Notes: generated by a model from the letters alone, not told the origin. A stretch of 64,000 bases of DNA from Polytrichum commune (GCA_950295325.1 OX485803.1:38641554-38705553), one strand, 5' to 3'; positions 47,052 to 60,128 are shown, numbered from the stretch's first letter. A program made the numbers and translations.

Positions 47052-47485
47052 AATTTAATTGGAGTTGCTTAAACCCACAGCCTTTGCCATGATTCCATGG
47101 GAACTTCAAGGTCAAGTCGTCTAAAGGTGAAACAATACTTATGTGGATTACCATCCTCACACTTGACGTTTTGGTGCACCTTATCACTATGACACACCCT
47201 ATCACAACAGGGGTTTATTGTCATGCCCTCAATGGGAGTAAATTGACATATTGCTTGTGAGAGTGGACCTTGGGGTGACACCCAAATCCCGCAAGGTGAT
47301 GGCCACCCATATGGAGGGGTGGCTAAGCTAAAGAGGTGTTAAGGGACCACACTAAACCTCGAGAAGTCTAAGTGTAAAGATTGTCCTTTAAGGAGCTCAA
47401 TAGTGGTTATTGGCTCCACTTTGGGGTGGATGCTCCAATTTTTTGACGGTGGGGTGGGGGCCATGGACAAAAGATCTTAAGCTTA
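46058..47485. other. Intergenic with a (CT)n microsatellite
   Basis: Upstream of the DRC10-like start codon; the promoter cannot be fixed. A (CT) run of about 24 units occupies 47002-47050. No gene is supported. Confidence 0.45.
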
Positions 47486-47960
47486 GGGCCACGTTACACT
47501 AGAGCTTGAGGCCCCTTGGCCCATGATATAAAAATTATGTGATTGGTTGAGAAGCCGGGGGCGGTTCAAGTTCACTTTATAAGAGACCTTGAAGGCATGA
47601 GGGACCAAAGCAATTCGAATGGATAAGAAATCTATATGGTGTCTCACATGGGAACAAGTGGATAATGTTTTATGGTGTATTGGATATTGTGCCAGGCCTA
47701 TAAAAAAGAGGTGGGTCTAACGCAAAACTAGGGACCGGGGCAATCAATTAAATTCTCATTGGCTCCTATATATATTACATTGCCATAGTAGGAATCCAAA
47801 GTGGAACATGTGTTGCAATCCCTCAACATGGTCCACTAAGCTCGAGGGCCCATCATTTGCAAAACTAATATTATATTTCTCAAGGAACGGCCTTTGGATG
47901 ATCTTCAAGGTTCCACAGATTTTCATGGTCACGGCTCTCGGTCCATGTGTAAAGCGGGCC
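47486..47960. mobile_element. MITE with GGGCC ends and TTA target duplication
   Basis: 475 bp. Left end GGGCCACGTTACACTAGAG, right end CATGTGTAAAGCGGGCC, flanked by TTA at 47483-47485 and 47961-47963. The right part (CATGGTCACGGCTCT) is shared with 14855-15356 and 9400-11335. No coding capacity. Confidence 0.7.
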
Positions 47961-50841
47961 TTATATGAGTGGGGAAGGGAAGTGAAGTCACAAGGTGGTG
48001 TCCCAAGACTTCCCCCACTCCTAGGACTAGCGTGTCTAGTCCTAGTGAAGCCATTTGGACTCCTTAGCAATCCCAACTGGTAATTAAGGGCATTTCCCAA
48101 ACTCTTGAGAGAGGATCCAAGGCTAGTGAATGGTAATGATAGCTTGCAGGGAGTTCAAGCCACGACCCCAAGACCATGAGTCAAGTGACTCCTCACTCAA
48201 ACCCATATTAGCACTGGGGTCCGAGGTACCTCGTAGCGGAGTGTATTCCACGTGGTTAGGTTTATTGACATAAATGAGATTACTTCATGCGTGGCCTTGG
48301 TTATGCATAGTTTTAGTGGCATCGTGCATCCATTGAATCCTACTTGATGGTTGCCATTGTTACACAACGAGCTACCTTTGAAATAAGTGTATGTTTGGGT
48401 TATGACACTTATCTAAGTGAATTGGAAATTTTACAAGCAACCATCATGGAAACCCAATAGCTCGTCCTCGAGGGAGATAAGTGCATGATGGTTTGCATGT
48501 GTCTGATTAAGATGGTCACCTTTGAAAGGAGGCACTTTGATTTTATGATGCCACACTTTGGAATTATATATAGAGTTAGACCAACTTGAAGATGAAGCAA
48601 CATCGTAGTTGATGTTGGTAAGAACATTGAAGTCCTCTCTCTTTGGAATAGGAAGAATCGCATCATACTATACTCACATTGACATATGTAGTTCTATAAG
48701 TTGAGCAACCCACACAAGTCATGCAAATTCTAGTTGACTAGCTCTACTTTGTTCTTAATCAAGTTTCACAATACAACAATATAATTATCTATTTACATAA
48801 ATAAAACACTTTCAAGTTCTATAACACTAATAAGAATACATTCTATGATCGTCAAACCCACCAAGGAAGGCGTGTGAGAACTCTTAAAGCTCGGTATATA
48901 TGACTTGCATGTGACTCAAAGTGAGAGACAACCAACCTTATGCAATATGATTGTGTCTTGCAAACGAGTGTATTTTGGCATGCATTGTTTGTCCTAACCT
49001 CCATAACCTTCCCATGAGTAGTTGTAAACTAGAAGTTTCTAGTAGTTGAGTATTAAAAAGAACACTTGAGCACAAATTTGGGACACGTTGAAATTAAAAT
49101 TACATGTGATCTATCAGTGGTTCTTCTAATGAAAATGATAGAATAATCACATTCAACATGGAGTGATATCTTTTTGTTGTGGCATGTATGTTGTTGTGTA
49201 ATTTGTGAGAGATACAAATCCACACTAATTCTTGGACCCACATGGCTTCTCAATGTATGTAGAATTAGGGTTCCCATCATAGGATTTTAGCCCTCTCCCC
49301 ATTGAAAGTGGCTTTCAATCTCTCATATGCAACACTTGTTATTTTTGGACAAGTGTTTTTTCTTTAATTAAAGAAATCATCCTAAATCCTAACTTAATTT
49401 GGCTTAGTGGAAATTTTGGTAGTTTTGTGGGAAATCGGTGCTTGATCTTGATTTCATTTTGAGAAGAAAAAAAAAGACTCTTAGCAATATCATTGCATCA
49501 ACCGTTTCTAACAAATTTCATCAAACTATGGACCTATGGTTCAATAACATTCTCATGTAATGGCATCAGAGCTAAACTTTTGCATGGTCAACATATACAT
49601 GAACATGACCTAGTGAACATACCCTTTATCCTTTCAAGTTTGTGATCATGTATAATAGTTTTCTTGGGTACCCCTACGTGTGTTGATGAATTATCTTTGT
49701 TTCTAATTTTGATGTCAAATAATATAGCACCCTAAGAAACGAGATGATTGTCATGCAGTAGTTACACTATTAACACTTATTTGTATGGCTCAATATAGTT
49801 ATGCCATACCATGATGAGACTAGTCAATGTGATTTTGCTTAACCCATGTTGTTTTTAGTATTGTATGTTCAAAAGTAAGACTATGGGATCAATATTTCTT
49901 ACATGAACATGAGATGTTGTGGGTTGAAAATATACAATATCAATAATTGATTCAAAACATCAGTACATCTTTATTTATTTTTATCACATCATCATTTGAT
50001 ATTTGAATATTAATAAGTCGTTGATTCTTAAGCCACTCTAATTTTCAATCCCGCACATAAAAAATACAATGGGCCACCTAGTCCTCAACCCACACTAACT
50101 TCAAACCCACATTAATAGATGTACACGGTGCAATTAGTCTAAGTTATACAATTGAAGATCAAGATTGGGTTGCGTGTTGGATCAAAGGACCATGAACATT
50201 ATAGTTCCACATCATACATATACTGTATTTTTGCATTCCTTTTTATTCCATGTCATTGGCATTCATCCTTCAATCACTAGGATAACATACTATATCATTT
50301 CAAAATGTCTTGGTCTTCCTTGAGCAAGATGTATCTAGCTATATATATGTATTTCCATTCATACCATTGCATATATATACAGAATTTGTGTGTGTGAAAA
50401 AAAAAGAGGCAACACATAGTCAAGACACGATGACCTACCCCACACATTGATCTGTATATCCTTTTATTCGAGGAGGAGGCTTATAAGCCTTTCCCGAAAT
50501 GCAGGCATGTGAGGCGGCCACGTCACTTCAACCACGTTAGGATTAGGGTTAGGGTTAGATTGTGTTTTGGAGATTTTGGAGCCATCAATCTCATTATTTA
50601 TTTATCATGGGTACATGGAACAAGCTAAAAGATAATAAGAGGTGGTGTGGAGAGGTACAAAACATCACTTAGCAATGACATTATGTTTATGGAGCATGGA
50701 AATATAATTTGTAGATTCACAAATATGTGACTCTCTCGATCCGAATCTCATGGTCCACCTACTAAGTTCGGGATACTAATCGACAGTCCAATTGCTTCAT
50801 GGGGACAACTTTGGGGAAAGAGTATGTGCATGCTTTATAAA
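47961..50841. other. Intergenic, transposon debris possible
   Basis: No supported gene. TGGCATCAGAGC at 49561-49572 is one base from the primer-binding site used by many plant LTR elements (TGGTATCAGAGC), but no LTR pair or gag-pol remains accompany it. A TTAGGGTTAGGG stretch near 50543 is too short to call interstitial telomeric repeat. Confidence 0.4.
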
Positions 50842-50950
50842 TGGAGAGAAGAAACTTCGGTCCCTAGAAAGGGACCGACGTGAATGAAGTGTCTGTTCGT
50901 TCCACCCCTAGACCTATGTCCACAGGACATAAGAATAGATAAACGGAAAC
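50842..50950 (-). mobile_element. 3'-tail fragment of the dual-endonuclease retrotransposon
   Basis: Read on the minus strand it matches the element's tail almost base for base (TTCTTATGTCC-GTGGACATA, then AGACACTTCATTCACG, then GAAGTTTCTTCTCT). It is a 5'-truncated copy. A pogo-like element was inserted three bases from its truncated end. Confidence 0.7.
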
Positions 50951-50953
50951 ATA

Positions 50954-51923
50954 CAGTCTACCCTCTATAAATGTTAACCCTCAGGAGTGGATCAAAATTA
51001 ACATTTATAGAGGTGTTAACAATTAACAATTATAAAATTACTTTTTTGAGCAATATACCGTACAAATCTTAACATTTATAAATATAAGCAATTGTGAAGA
51101 GTCCTTGTGAGAGAATACTATTCATAAAATTGCAAACCCAATCCAAACTTTATTCAATATCAAGTTTGCAAATCACGGGTGAAGTATGAATCAATGGTTC
51201 TTTGGTGAGATTCATCTACATGCACAACTTGCAAAAATTTCTCAATCTGCACCAACAAACCCACATACTTGGACACATCACATGAACGTGATTCCATGTA
51301 CCTTCTAATGGTACCAAAACTAGATTGCAAGTCACTATAAGATGGAATGGGTTCCACCTCACACTCCTCTTCCTCACAATCATCATCTGTGACATTAGAA
51401 GTCCCACCAATAGAGCCTAAAACATCCCATACATCCTCTTCGGTGACCTCATATGGATTGTTCAAATCAAAGTCTAATTTGTATTGCACATACTCTTGTG
51501 CCTCCATTCTTGAACTTCCATCACTAGAACTATTAGTAGCCAAACTTAGTCTTTCCAAAAGACTAGTTACCTCCTGCAATTCCACTTGAGGATTTGGAAT
51601 GGAAACTTCATTCAAATCAAGTAGTAGGAGCATACCGGTATGTCTCCAACAATGATAAATCACATTAGATGTGACTTTCAACCTCCACGCACATTCTAGC
51701 ATTTTCACCGCTTCATAAACATCAATCTTTGGGTCCTCATTGCTCATTGCTCATTGCTCATTCGTTAACATTTATAGAGTCAAATTTACAAAGAAGGGAG
51801 TACCATTTTGTTAACAATTAACACATTTAACATTTATAGTGTGCAATATGTGGGGAGTAGAAGAAAGTTAACATTTAGAGAGGGTTAACACTTATAGGTG
51901 TAACATTTATAGAGGGTGGACTG
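50954..51923 (-). mobile_element. Pogo/Tigger-type DNA transposon, deletion derivative (970 bp)
   Basis: Ends CAGTCTACCCTCTATAAATG and its inverse (CATTTATAGAGGGTGGACTG), flanked by TA at 50952-50953 and 51924-51925, the target duplication of Tc1/mariner-type elements. Subterminal GTTAACATTTATAG repeats occur at both ends. Inside is a 195-codon C-terminal transposase fragment. The N-terminal DNA-binding and DDE catalytic parts are missing, so the copy is non-autonomous. Confidence 0.85.
51160..51747 (-). pseudogene. C-terminal fragment of a pogo/Tigger-family transposase
   Basis: The open frame of 195 aa begins MSNEDPKIDVYEAVKMLECAWRLK and continues with VTSNVIYHCWRHTGM. It resembles the segment after the DDE domain of Tigger/CENP-B-related transposases (a helix with 'AW' then a 'CW..TG' block). 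An acidic stretch (DDDCEEEECEVE) and a conserved tail follow; the tail is also present in the copy at 1657-2250. The ATG lies in a short GCTCATT repeat (51738-51763) that probably marks the internal-deletion junction. No catalytic residue remains. Confidence 0.6.
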
Positions 51924-52071
51924 TAACATACCCGATGATTTAAACAAGAGTACATAAGGCACGGGCCACACCACAAACTTGATGAATCCACTTTGTTATA
52001 TCAATATTTGAGCCTCACTAAATTTGGAATTGAAATCCACAGTTGTTATATGTCAATTTGCATGCTCCAAA

Positions 52072-52432
52072 CTGCACTAAATATAATACTTAATGTCATA
52101 TGGTATTTAATGTCGCTATGGTAATTTTTTTTCTTCCTGATGACACTTCTTATGACTAACTATTCTCATGGATGATGGATGAGTTCATCCATTGGCCAAA
52201 ACCCTCCCTTCTCTTGTTAGCAACTTGTGATGATCGGAATTTGAATGAGAAATCACTTGGTAAGTGACAGTAATTGCAACACTGTAAATATACAATCCCC
52301 TGAAATTCTTACAAGGAATGACAAATAATTTTGGGTTAACATATGGTGTTAGTGACACTATGCCGCAGTCTACAATTAGCATTGAGCAAGACGACTAGAA
52401 TGGGTGACACCAAATGTCATATTTAGTGTAGT
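52072..52432. mobile_element. MITE-like element with palindromic ends (copy 2)
   Basis: Ends GCACTAAATATAATACTTAA and its inverse (GTCATATTTAGTGTAGT side). The interior matches 31-424 in inverted orientation across most of its length, including GTGACAGTAATTGCAACA. Non-coding. Confidence 0.55.
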
Positions 52433-52549
52433 TAACTTACTTAACACATTGTGAACTTTTTGGTGGAATACGTACACGAGACTTTCAATCCTACATATAG
52501 GTAGTAATGCTACGCTCCCGCGCCCTATGACATTTTGTATGCAATGACC

Positions 52550-54180
52550 TCTTGGGGGCCCTTTAAACATAGAAAACCCCCTCAGAAAATAATATGGTAC
52601 CAAGGTCACAATAACATCACGTTTCATCTTCTCAATGAGACACACCCTTCCATGTGACAAGGCACCCGCCATGGTGTATTACCCTTATAACTTGTAAGCT
52701 TGCTTTCTCATGTGGTGTAGTGACCTGCTTACGAAAATTGGTCAAAGAACACCCAAAGCTCCCGAGAGAGGCTACTTTAGCTTTGCGAAAATGGTTGATG
52801 ACTTCTCAAACTTGGTAGGGCATTCAATTGGTCACATGAGTTGGTCACTAAAGTGTCTATTCTCGACATGGGAGGGTCATTTTGTTCCAATGACCCTTTG
52901 TTCCATGGGCACTGGGTCACTGGGTCATTAACAACACGAACAAAACATTTTATTCATGCCGGCCTTGAAAGAGGTCCGGAGTTTCTATTTATTTATTTAT
53001 CTTTCACATGAGTTACATATGTTAGCCATCAAAACAAAAACCGGAGGTTTACGAACCCCCTATACATACATGGCCCCTTTGAACACATGCAGTAAAGGTG
53101 GGCAAGGGTGACAAGGTGACATCAAAGTTGTGTTTCTACTTCTCACATAACATCACTAAACTCTGTTTGCCACTTACCCTAGGCAAGAGGAGAATCCAGG
53201 CATGCAAGGGCCAAGGAAAAACATGTTGTGATTGTAAGAACAAAGTCTTTATCTAGTGCTATGGCAAGATCCCATTTGAATAATATTTTTTTAATTTTTT
53301 AATTTAGCATGAAACTTAATAATGTTATGCAATGAGACCACATCCTTACACATGATAGGGGCACTCACCCTAGTGCATTACCCTATAACATATAAGCCTA
53401 TTTTTTTTCCCTTGTGGAAAAACCCACTGCTTTCAAAAGTTGGTCAAACAACACTCAAAACCCAGTCCTGACTCGAGAGACGAGTTTGGGTTTACGAAAA
53501 TAGTTGACGAAATCCTGAAATTGGTAGAATATAACAACCAATTGAAAGTTCATCCATGGACCCCCTAAACATACACACCCACTTTGGAGTAGTTGGTATC
53601 AAGGTGACAACAACAACAATATGCCATTTTGGGATGTCAACGAACACACACCCTTATCACCTTACACATGATAAGGCACTCACCCTAGTGCATTACCCTA
53701 TTATAATGTATAAGCCTACTTTATCGCATGTGATAAAGTGATTGCTTTAAAAAATGGGTCAAACAACACTCAAGGCTCACTCCTGACTCTAGAGAGGCCA
53801 ATTTGGGTTTACGAGAATGGTTGACGCAATCCCAAAATTGGTAGAATATAACAACCAATTGAAAGTTCATCCATGGACCCCCTAAACATACACACCCACT
53901 TTGGAGAAGCTGGTATCAAGGTGACAACAACAACATGCCATTTTGGGGTGTCAACGAACACACACCCTTATCACCTTACACATGATAAGGCACTCACCCT
54001 AGTGCATTACCCTATTATAATGTATAAGCCTACTTTATCGCATGTGATAACGTGATTGCTTTAAAAAATGGGTCAAACAACACTCAAGGCTCACTCCCGA
54101 CTCTAGAGAGGCCAATTTGGGTTTACGAGAATGGTTGACACAATCCCGAAATTGCTAGGATAGAGAGCCATTTGATTGGT
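52550..54180. repeat. Tandem repeat of about 317 bp, four units
   Basis: The two best units start near 53556 and 53873, exactly 317 bp apart, and are nearly identical. Older units are at about 52550-52842 and 53054-53555, the latter with extra sequence. Unit landmarks are ACCCCCTAAACATACACACC, TGATAAGGCACTCACCCTAG and GGTTTACGAGAATGGTTGAC. The first unit is cut by a retroelement tail (52843-53003). Open frames in the units are short and not conserved outside the newest pair. Confidence 0.7.
52843..53003 (+). mobile_element. Tail-only (5'-truncated) SINE/LINE copy
   Basis: 161 bp matching only the shared 3' tail (TTATTCATGCCGGCC, GGAGTTTCTATTTATTTATT). It is flanked by an 11-bp duplication TCACATGAGTT (52832-52842 and 53004-53014). 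This shows that the tail region alone marks the 3' end of retrotransposed copies. Confidence 0.75.
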
Positions 54181-55046
54181 CACACAGGCGGTGGGGGTTG
54201 TGAATGGGGCTCGACATGGGAGCCATCATGGGACTCGATCTTATACAGGTGGCAGCCACGTAGGAAGGGGCGCTGACCTGGCCCGGCGAAATGGCGGGTG
54301 GGGGAGCTCTGTTTTCCTTCCTTCCCCGAACCCTAATTTCCAGGAAGCTCTTCTGGCTATGGCTGCCGGAACCTACTCCGGGATGACCAATGGGCCTTCG
54401 TCGTTGCTTTTCTTGGTCAAGTCCCCACCTGCAACACTACTGTCCTTGCCACATCGCCCGTCACATGCTCCCTCCCGCTATCGCGTGTCATTTCGATGCT
54501 CTGTAACCCTCGTTTGCTTCCTGGTTGGAAGTGTACGATGAGTTTACACAGCTGTCGAGGTTTGAAGCTCGACAAGCCTGCGGGAGAAGAGGCAACCGTA
54601 GTCCGTTCTGTTGTTGCTGCTGCGGTCTTAGGTTTACGAGAATTTTTCCCATTTCAGTAAGTTAGATTGGAGTGGAGTGGAGTGGAGTGGAGTTGGCGTG
54701 AAGAAAATGAGTGTCATGACCCTTGCTTCGGTGGATCTTCTTGTGAGATAACATCATCCGGAGGTTCGGAGGAGAAGGGTATCTACTATCATCGCAGGCG
54801 GATCGTCTCAATGAGTTCTTACTTGGCGTACACCGAAGGGAAATTAACAGTAGAGTAAAATTAGGAGGAGGGGTGAGAAAGAAAAGGGGGGTACTGTTGT
54901 TGTACGTGAGAAGTGTCAGACAACAACCTCCTGCCTCTCAGAGTTCCAGGTCACAAACGTAGAGAGGAGGAAATACGGGAAAAATATATTCCCGGAGCTC
55001 GTCAAGAAAGAAAGTGTGGGGGATAAGCCTTGTACCGAGAAGAAGC
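54181..55046 (+). promoter_or_regulatory. Upstream region of the COV1-like gene
   Basis: G/C-richer block with a (GGAGT)n microsatellite at about 54670-54692. An ATG at 54358 opens a 61-codon frame (MAAGTYSGMTNGPSSLLFLV...) with transit-peptide-like composition. No donor joining it in frame to a recognised exon was found. It may be leader exon sequence or a small uncharacterised gene. Confidence 0.35.
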
Positions 55047-58000
55047 ATGGGGGATGACAAAGCTTCACCATCGCGACCCCCAGGCAGCGACAGGGAGCTG
55101 CTCATGGCGAGCCACGATGAAGATATAGAAGATCCTCCGAAAGCAGGTCCTCCTCCACCTTCGGCGTATCACCAAGGTCGAGTGGTACGAATTCTTGAGT
55201 ACCTATCTTTTTCCCTCCGATTCAATCTAATCTTTCTCTGAACTTCCTCTATGATATGGTCAGTTAGATAGATGATTGTAGTAGTCATATCCTCTCTGTT
55301 TTGCATTTCTTTGATATATTGAGCTTGGATACATGATTTGTTCTACCTTTTTTTCACAAGGGAGAATGAATATCCTCGTTGCACTACTCTTTTGTTCGTT
55401 CCTTTCTATTTGTTGCTCTCAGAAGTTTCTGTTCTGTAAGCTCTCTAGTCTTACTCTAGCGGAAAAAGGCCTTACTGCTCTCGGAAAACCTGCACGTGCT
55501 CGCTGCTGTGTTTTTGATGGCCATGTTTCATTAGAGAGAAACCTTAATGCGAGGGTTTGGTGCAGAGAGAAGTTATTTTGTCACCATTTTTGTTGTTGCC
55601 ATTTGACATAACCTATTGCATAAACAGACTTTTCTTGTGTTCAGTTCCACCGCTTGCTGAATTTTTTGATTACCAGTTTTCATTTGGAGTGGGAGCCCTT
55701 AGTTTATTAGCTCCTTTCTATCCCTATAGAAGACCCTCATGTATATTGGATATTCTGGGTCTTGTGCTTTAGTGAGATATGAAGGATGGTTTTTTGGTAA
55801 CTTCAAACTTGGGAGAGTGCAAGAAGCACTTGATATTCACTTAAGACATGTTGACAAGAAATAAAGCTCTCTCTTCAATAGGTGTGCTGGTTGGTGGAGA
55901 ACGAAGAGTTATTTCTCAATATTCTGTGTAATGCTCTTCGTGAATAACATTATTGCTAATTCAGCTGCCAGACAACGTTACAACAAGTTTCTCAAGTTCT
56001 TAATTCTCAGGAGGGGTTGGTGTTCTGGAGTTGATATGTTGGATTTTCTTAGCAACTGCTGAAAGATTTTGGGTTGCTGTACTTCCAATCAATAAGCTGG
56101 CTAGGACCAGCTGGGGTAATTTAATAAGCTTTCGAATGCTATTTCTTACACAGGTGTAACTTTAGAAGATAGTAACCCTTCACCGAAGATGCTTGCTATC
56201 AGTAAACAAAGCAGAAAGTGGTTGCGCATTTGGCTGTTTATGATCGCGTGGATTGCTGCACTTGATGCAATCTTGATGTCAATAGAAAGAGTTACTTCTC
56301 AATACTTGTATGATTCAATCAAGGAGATGTAGCAAAATACACCTTATGTGTGTATAGATTTTTATAGAGTCTAAGTGGCAAACTAAGAATTAGTAGGCAC
56401 TCTCAAGTGACATTTTCCTCATCTCTAACATCAATCAAGTTTACACGGGAGATAAATTTGAGCATGTAGAATGATGAGAAATTGAAGGAAATCGTTAAAG
56501 TATTTCTGGTAGGAGCTTACGCTTGAGTTAACTGGAGACCTTCAAGATTGAAAGGATGAACAAGAAATCATGTGAAACAACTTATGTGGACATATTTACT
56601 TCACTTGAGACTATTGTTTCAACCATTGACTGGTTGAATATGCTTAACCTTATTACAGCATGGCTGTTAGGGAGAGGGGTGGATTTTCAAGTGGCACCTG
56701 TTATAGCCCTCAGAAGGTGTGCATGTATTTTAAACTCATTCAAATAATATTGACCTCAACCAGTGGGTGATATATGAATAATTGCAAGATAAGGTCGTGT
56801 CACAAGCTTAGAGATCTATCTGAGTTCTTAAACTTGAGTGCTTCTTGGTGGCTGCATCCTTACTTGACTCTTTCATAATATCAATCAGCTGGCCTGTTGA
56901 ACTTTTAATGCTATATTCAAGTATATTGTTATCTGGTCAATTAAATTGTGATAAGCATATTATGGATTATAGAAGGAGCAGAAACGGATTACTTGAAAAG
57001 TATCAGCTAGAATTGCTGAAAACCCAGCTCTTTGAGTGAGGTTCAAACTTGTATAAATTGAAGGTGCATACACTGACAAGTGTTTTGCGTGTGGTCTGTG
57101 TCAGGCTTTCTATGGCTTCCTTTCAAGTTGGGCTTCAAAAAAGTTCATGAGTGGCTGGTAAGTTGTTCCCTATGACTCTGGTCTTCAGAGTGCTTACTTC
57201 ACAACTCCAACAATGCACACACTGACGAAGTTGTAGGATTCTAGTAGAAATGAGAGCCTTCATCATCTTTTCCTTGCTCATGTCCTGTTATGCCACTGGG
57301 TTTTATATTTTAAAATTGTGTGCTGCTCTTGTTGTGCAGTGTAATCCTTCTACCGATTGCAGTCACATTCTATGTCACATGGTGGTTCATCAGATTTTTT
57401 GATGGCTTCTTCTCTCCTATTTACGACTCTCTTGGCATACACGTACTTGGTGAATTATCCAACCACGTACTAAATTTTAGTTGTGATAATAGATGCTATT
57501 TCTCTCCTGCTTTCTTATGTGTATTGCTGGTGCTCTTGGTCATATCCTTTATTTTTTATTGCCATGCTATTTGCAATAAATAATTGTAATGTTACTATGT
57601 CTGTAATGTATGTTTGGCTGCAGGGCTTGGATTTGTAACGTCATTTGTGTTCATCTTTTTGGTGGGAGTATTTGGCTCTTCATGGATTGGATCTTCAGTG
57701 TTACTAGTAGGTGAATGGTTTATCAAGCGTATGCCTCTTGTGAAACATATCTACTCTGCCTCTAAGCAGATCAGTGCAGCTATCTCTCCAGGTACAGGCT
57801 CATTGTGCTGTATGAAGTGGCAAATGCATATTATATTTGAACTATATGAGCATAGAGTTATTTCAGGGACCCACTTGCTTGTTGTCTGGTCTGCTTTGTA
57901 CCCATGATTGCACAATCAGCACTGCATTTTTTTACCTCATTTGGCAGGCAGGGGCGTTTTTGAGCTTTATGACTCAGTTTGCTGCTTGTGGGATTTTTCT

Positions 58001-60128
58001 GGGTCAGCAAACTGAGCTTATTGTTTCTTGCGATAGTGGTGTAATGAATCTCTACATTCAAGAGAGAAGTGTTGGTTTGGAATTCCCTACTGCATGCATC
58101 GTAGGAACAAGTTGAGATCCATAAGTCGAGAATGTTACTGATCTTAAAAGCTGTAAAGTACCAGAAATAGAAGATGTTTTAGAGATGAGCAGGTACACAG
58201 AGGATCAAATTGGTGTTGTCCCTCTTACAGATGTCAAATGTCCTCCATATATGCTCTGTATGATATGTTCGATGTATCTGAGGTGCTGGTGTGTTCGAGA
58301 GACAAACAAGGCATATTATACCACCTGCTAATGTTGTGTGGAGGAGTATGATGGGGATGTAGTGAAGTACAGAGGAGTACCACTGGAGGGAAATGCAACC
58401 TAGATATTACTATCTGTTGCAAATGATGAGCTATTGCAAGTGAAATTTGAACGCACGATTTGGCTCAGGGATGCTCCCCCCACTCCACTCCAGTGGTACT
58501 CCAAATTAATGTTCTTGATGACAATGACCAGGACTGCTTGAGAGGATGCCTTAACAAAGGCCATACCTCTGCATGTATCTGTAGGTCATCACTAGTGTGA
58601 ATCTGTTGTACTATTGCGAAATAGGAAATCCTGAGTTTATGATCCTGCAGGAGTCAACGGCTTTGTCCTTCTTTGAGTAGTTCACCAACCCAGGGTGAAA
58701 GTCGTACTAGTCCACACTATAGCAAGATATTTATGGGTTCAGTTCAAGTCTGGTGAACGCTCAATGCTTTGATGATTGTTGCTTACAAAGACTTTGCCTC
58801 ATTTTGTGTGCAAGTTTTCACTATTCTAGAGGGAATTAGTGATGATGCACTTCCAACATCCCTGAGAGACACTTTGTTAAAATGACTTTCAGAGCAGATT
58901 ATAACAGTCTTGTGAACTATTCTGTTGTGGAGAACACTAGATGAAGTAGTAATTGTAAATGCAGTTTACAAGTTCTCCATTGTGTGGTTTCTACTGGTTT
59001 TTTCCCCGCCCTCCCCTCCCCCTTATTATATATTAAAACAACTATGAGAGCAGCAATCTGAAATGTGGTCTCTTAGCATCTCTAGGTTCCTCCTCACCGG
59101 ATTTGGTACTTATGGTATTCTGCAGACACAATGGCTTGTTGTGAAGTCTTTGGATAAACATCTCCTTCAAGCTTTTGCTTTCCTCTCCTTCCTGGACATG
59201 GGAGTTGGCAGTCTAGGTCTTTGAGTCCTTTTTGTTTTTTTATCTTAATAATTTAAATTCTCCCATATATCCTTTTTCCTATATCAGTGAATTTTTGCTG
59301 CCTAGCTAACTTGTTTGTTTATTTTCTGGATGGTGTAAACAGATCAAAATACACAAGCCTTTCAGGAGGTAGCCATAATTCGGCATCCTCGAGTTGGTGA
59401 ATATGCATTTGGCTTCATCACTTCCACTCTTGTTTTGCAGGTAATTTAAGTTCTCCACACTAAAAATTGTGGGAAATAATTTATGAGTATGGGTTGGTGC
59501 TGTCCTACAAAGTGGAGGTGAATTGGGCAGAGAAGGTGCTGCTGCTATTGTCACAATTTGTTCAAAATGGACATATACTGGCTTCACACAGCACATTGGT
59601 GCTGCTGACACAGGAAATACTGGATTTCAGGATCACTAGATTTGTCCAGATGACTGATTGTTGGATTTCTTCACTGACAGAATGATGTTGGAGAAGAAGA
59701 GCTGTGCAGCATTTATGTGCCTACCAATCACCTTTACATCGGTGACATCTTCCTTGTCAACTCGAAGGATGTTATTCGTCCAAACTTGTCTGTGAGGGAG
59801 GGCATTGGTACGTGTTAGCATTTCTTGTGTTTTTTCATATCAGACTGTCTTGTCATCTCACAGTAAATGTTATTATAGAATTGTACCTATAGCATACCTT
59901 CCCTGCTGATAGGAGTATTCCAGTTCTTGCATTATCAGGTTTCTTGTGTTTATTATGTACTGTAATGTGTATCTAGATTGTCTACATTTTTGCGTTTCTT
60001 GTGGACACCTAACAATAGATTATGCTGTCTGTGCAGAAATTGTGGTCTCTGGGGGAATGTCGATGCCCCAGGTGATTGCACCAAGAGGGATAACATCTCC
60101 AACAAAACAGGCCGTCACATCTATATGA
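55047..60128 (+). CDS. LCV: COV1/LIKE-COV (DUF502) membrane protein
   Basis: Seven GT-AG exons, 55047-55184, 57105-57157, 57340-57449, 57624-57791, 59343-59440, 59681-59807 and 60037-60128, give 786 nt, 261 aa plus stop. Arabidopsis COV1 is about 268 aa. Residues ~65-85 and ~103-130 are two hydrophobic membrane segments (VILLPIAVTFYVTWWFIRFF; GFVTSFVFIFLVGVFGSSW). Family signatures: DGFFSPIY, PLVKHIYSASKQISAAISP, EVAIIRHPRVGEYAFGFITS, EEELCSIYVPTNHLYIGDIF and PNLSVREGIEIVVSGGMSMP. COV1 relatives act at the Golgi/trans-Golgi network and affect vascular patterning and secretion in Arabidopsis; the role in this plant is inferred only. The start gives the expected short acidic, proline-rich N-terminus. 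Confidence 0.92.

Noticed and set aside
49561-49572. Primer-binding-site-like TGGCATCAGAGC of an LTR retrotransposon
   Set aside because: No flanking LTR pair, polypurine tract or gag-pol remnant could be found nearby, so the 12-base match may be chance or an unrecognisable relic.
50543-50556. TTAGGG-like interstitial telomere repeat
   Set aside because: Only about two units in ordinary sequence; plant telomeres are usually TTTAGGG and this is too short to mean anything.
54176-54541. 121-codon plus-strand open frame
   Set aside because: Starts inside the tandem-repeat edge and has no family resemblance; only its last part (from 54358) has notable composition.
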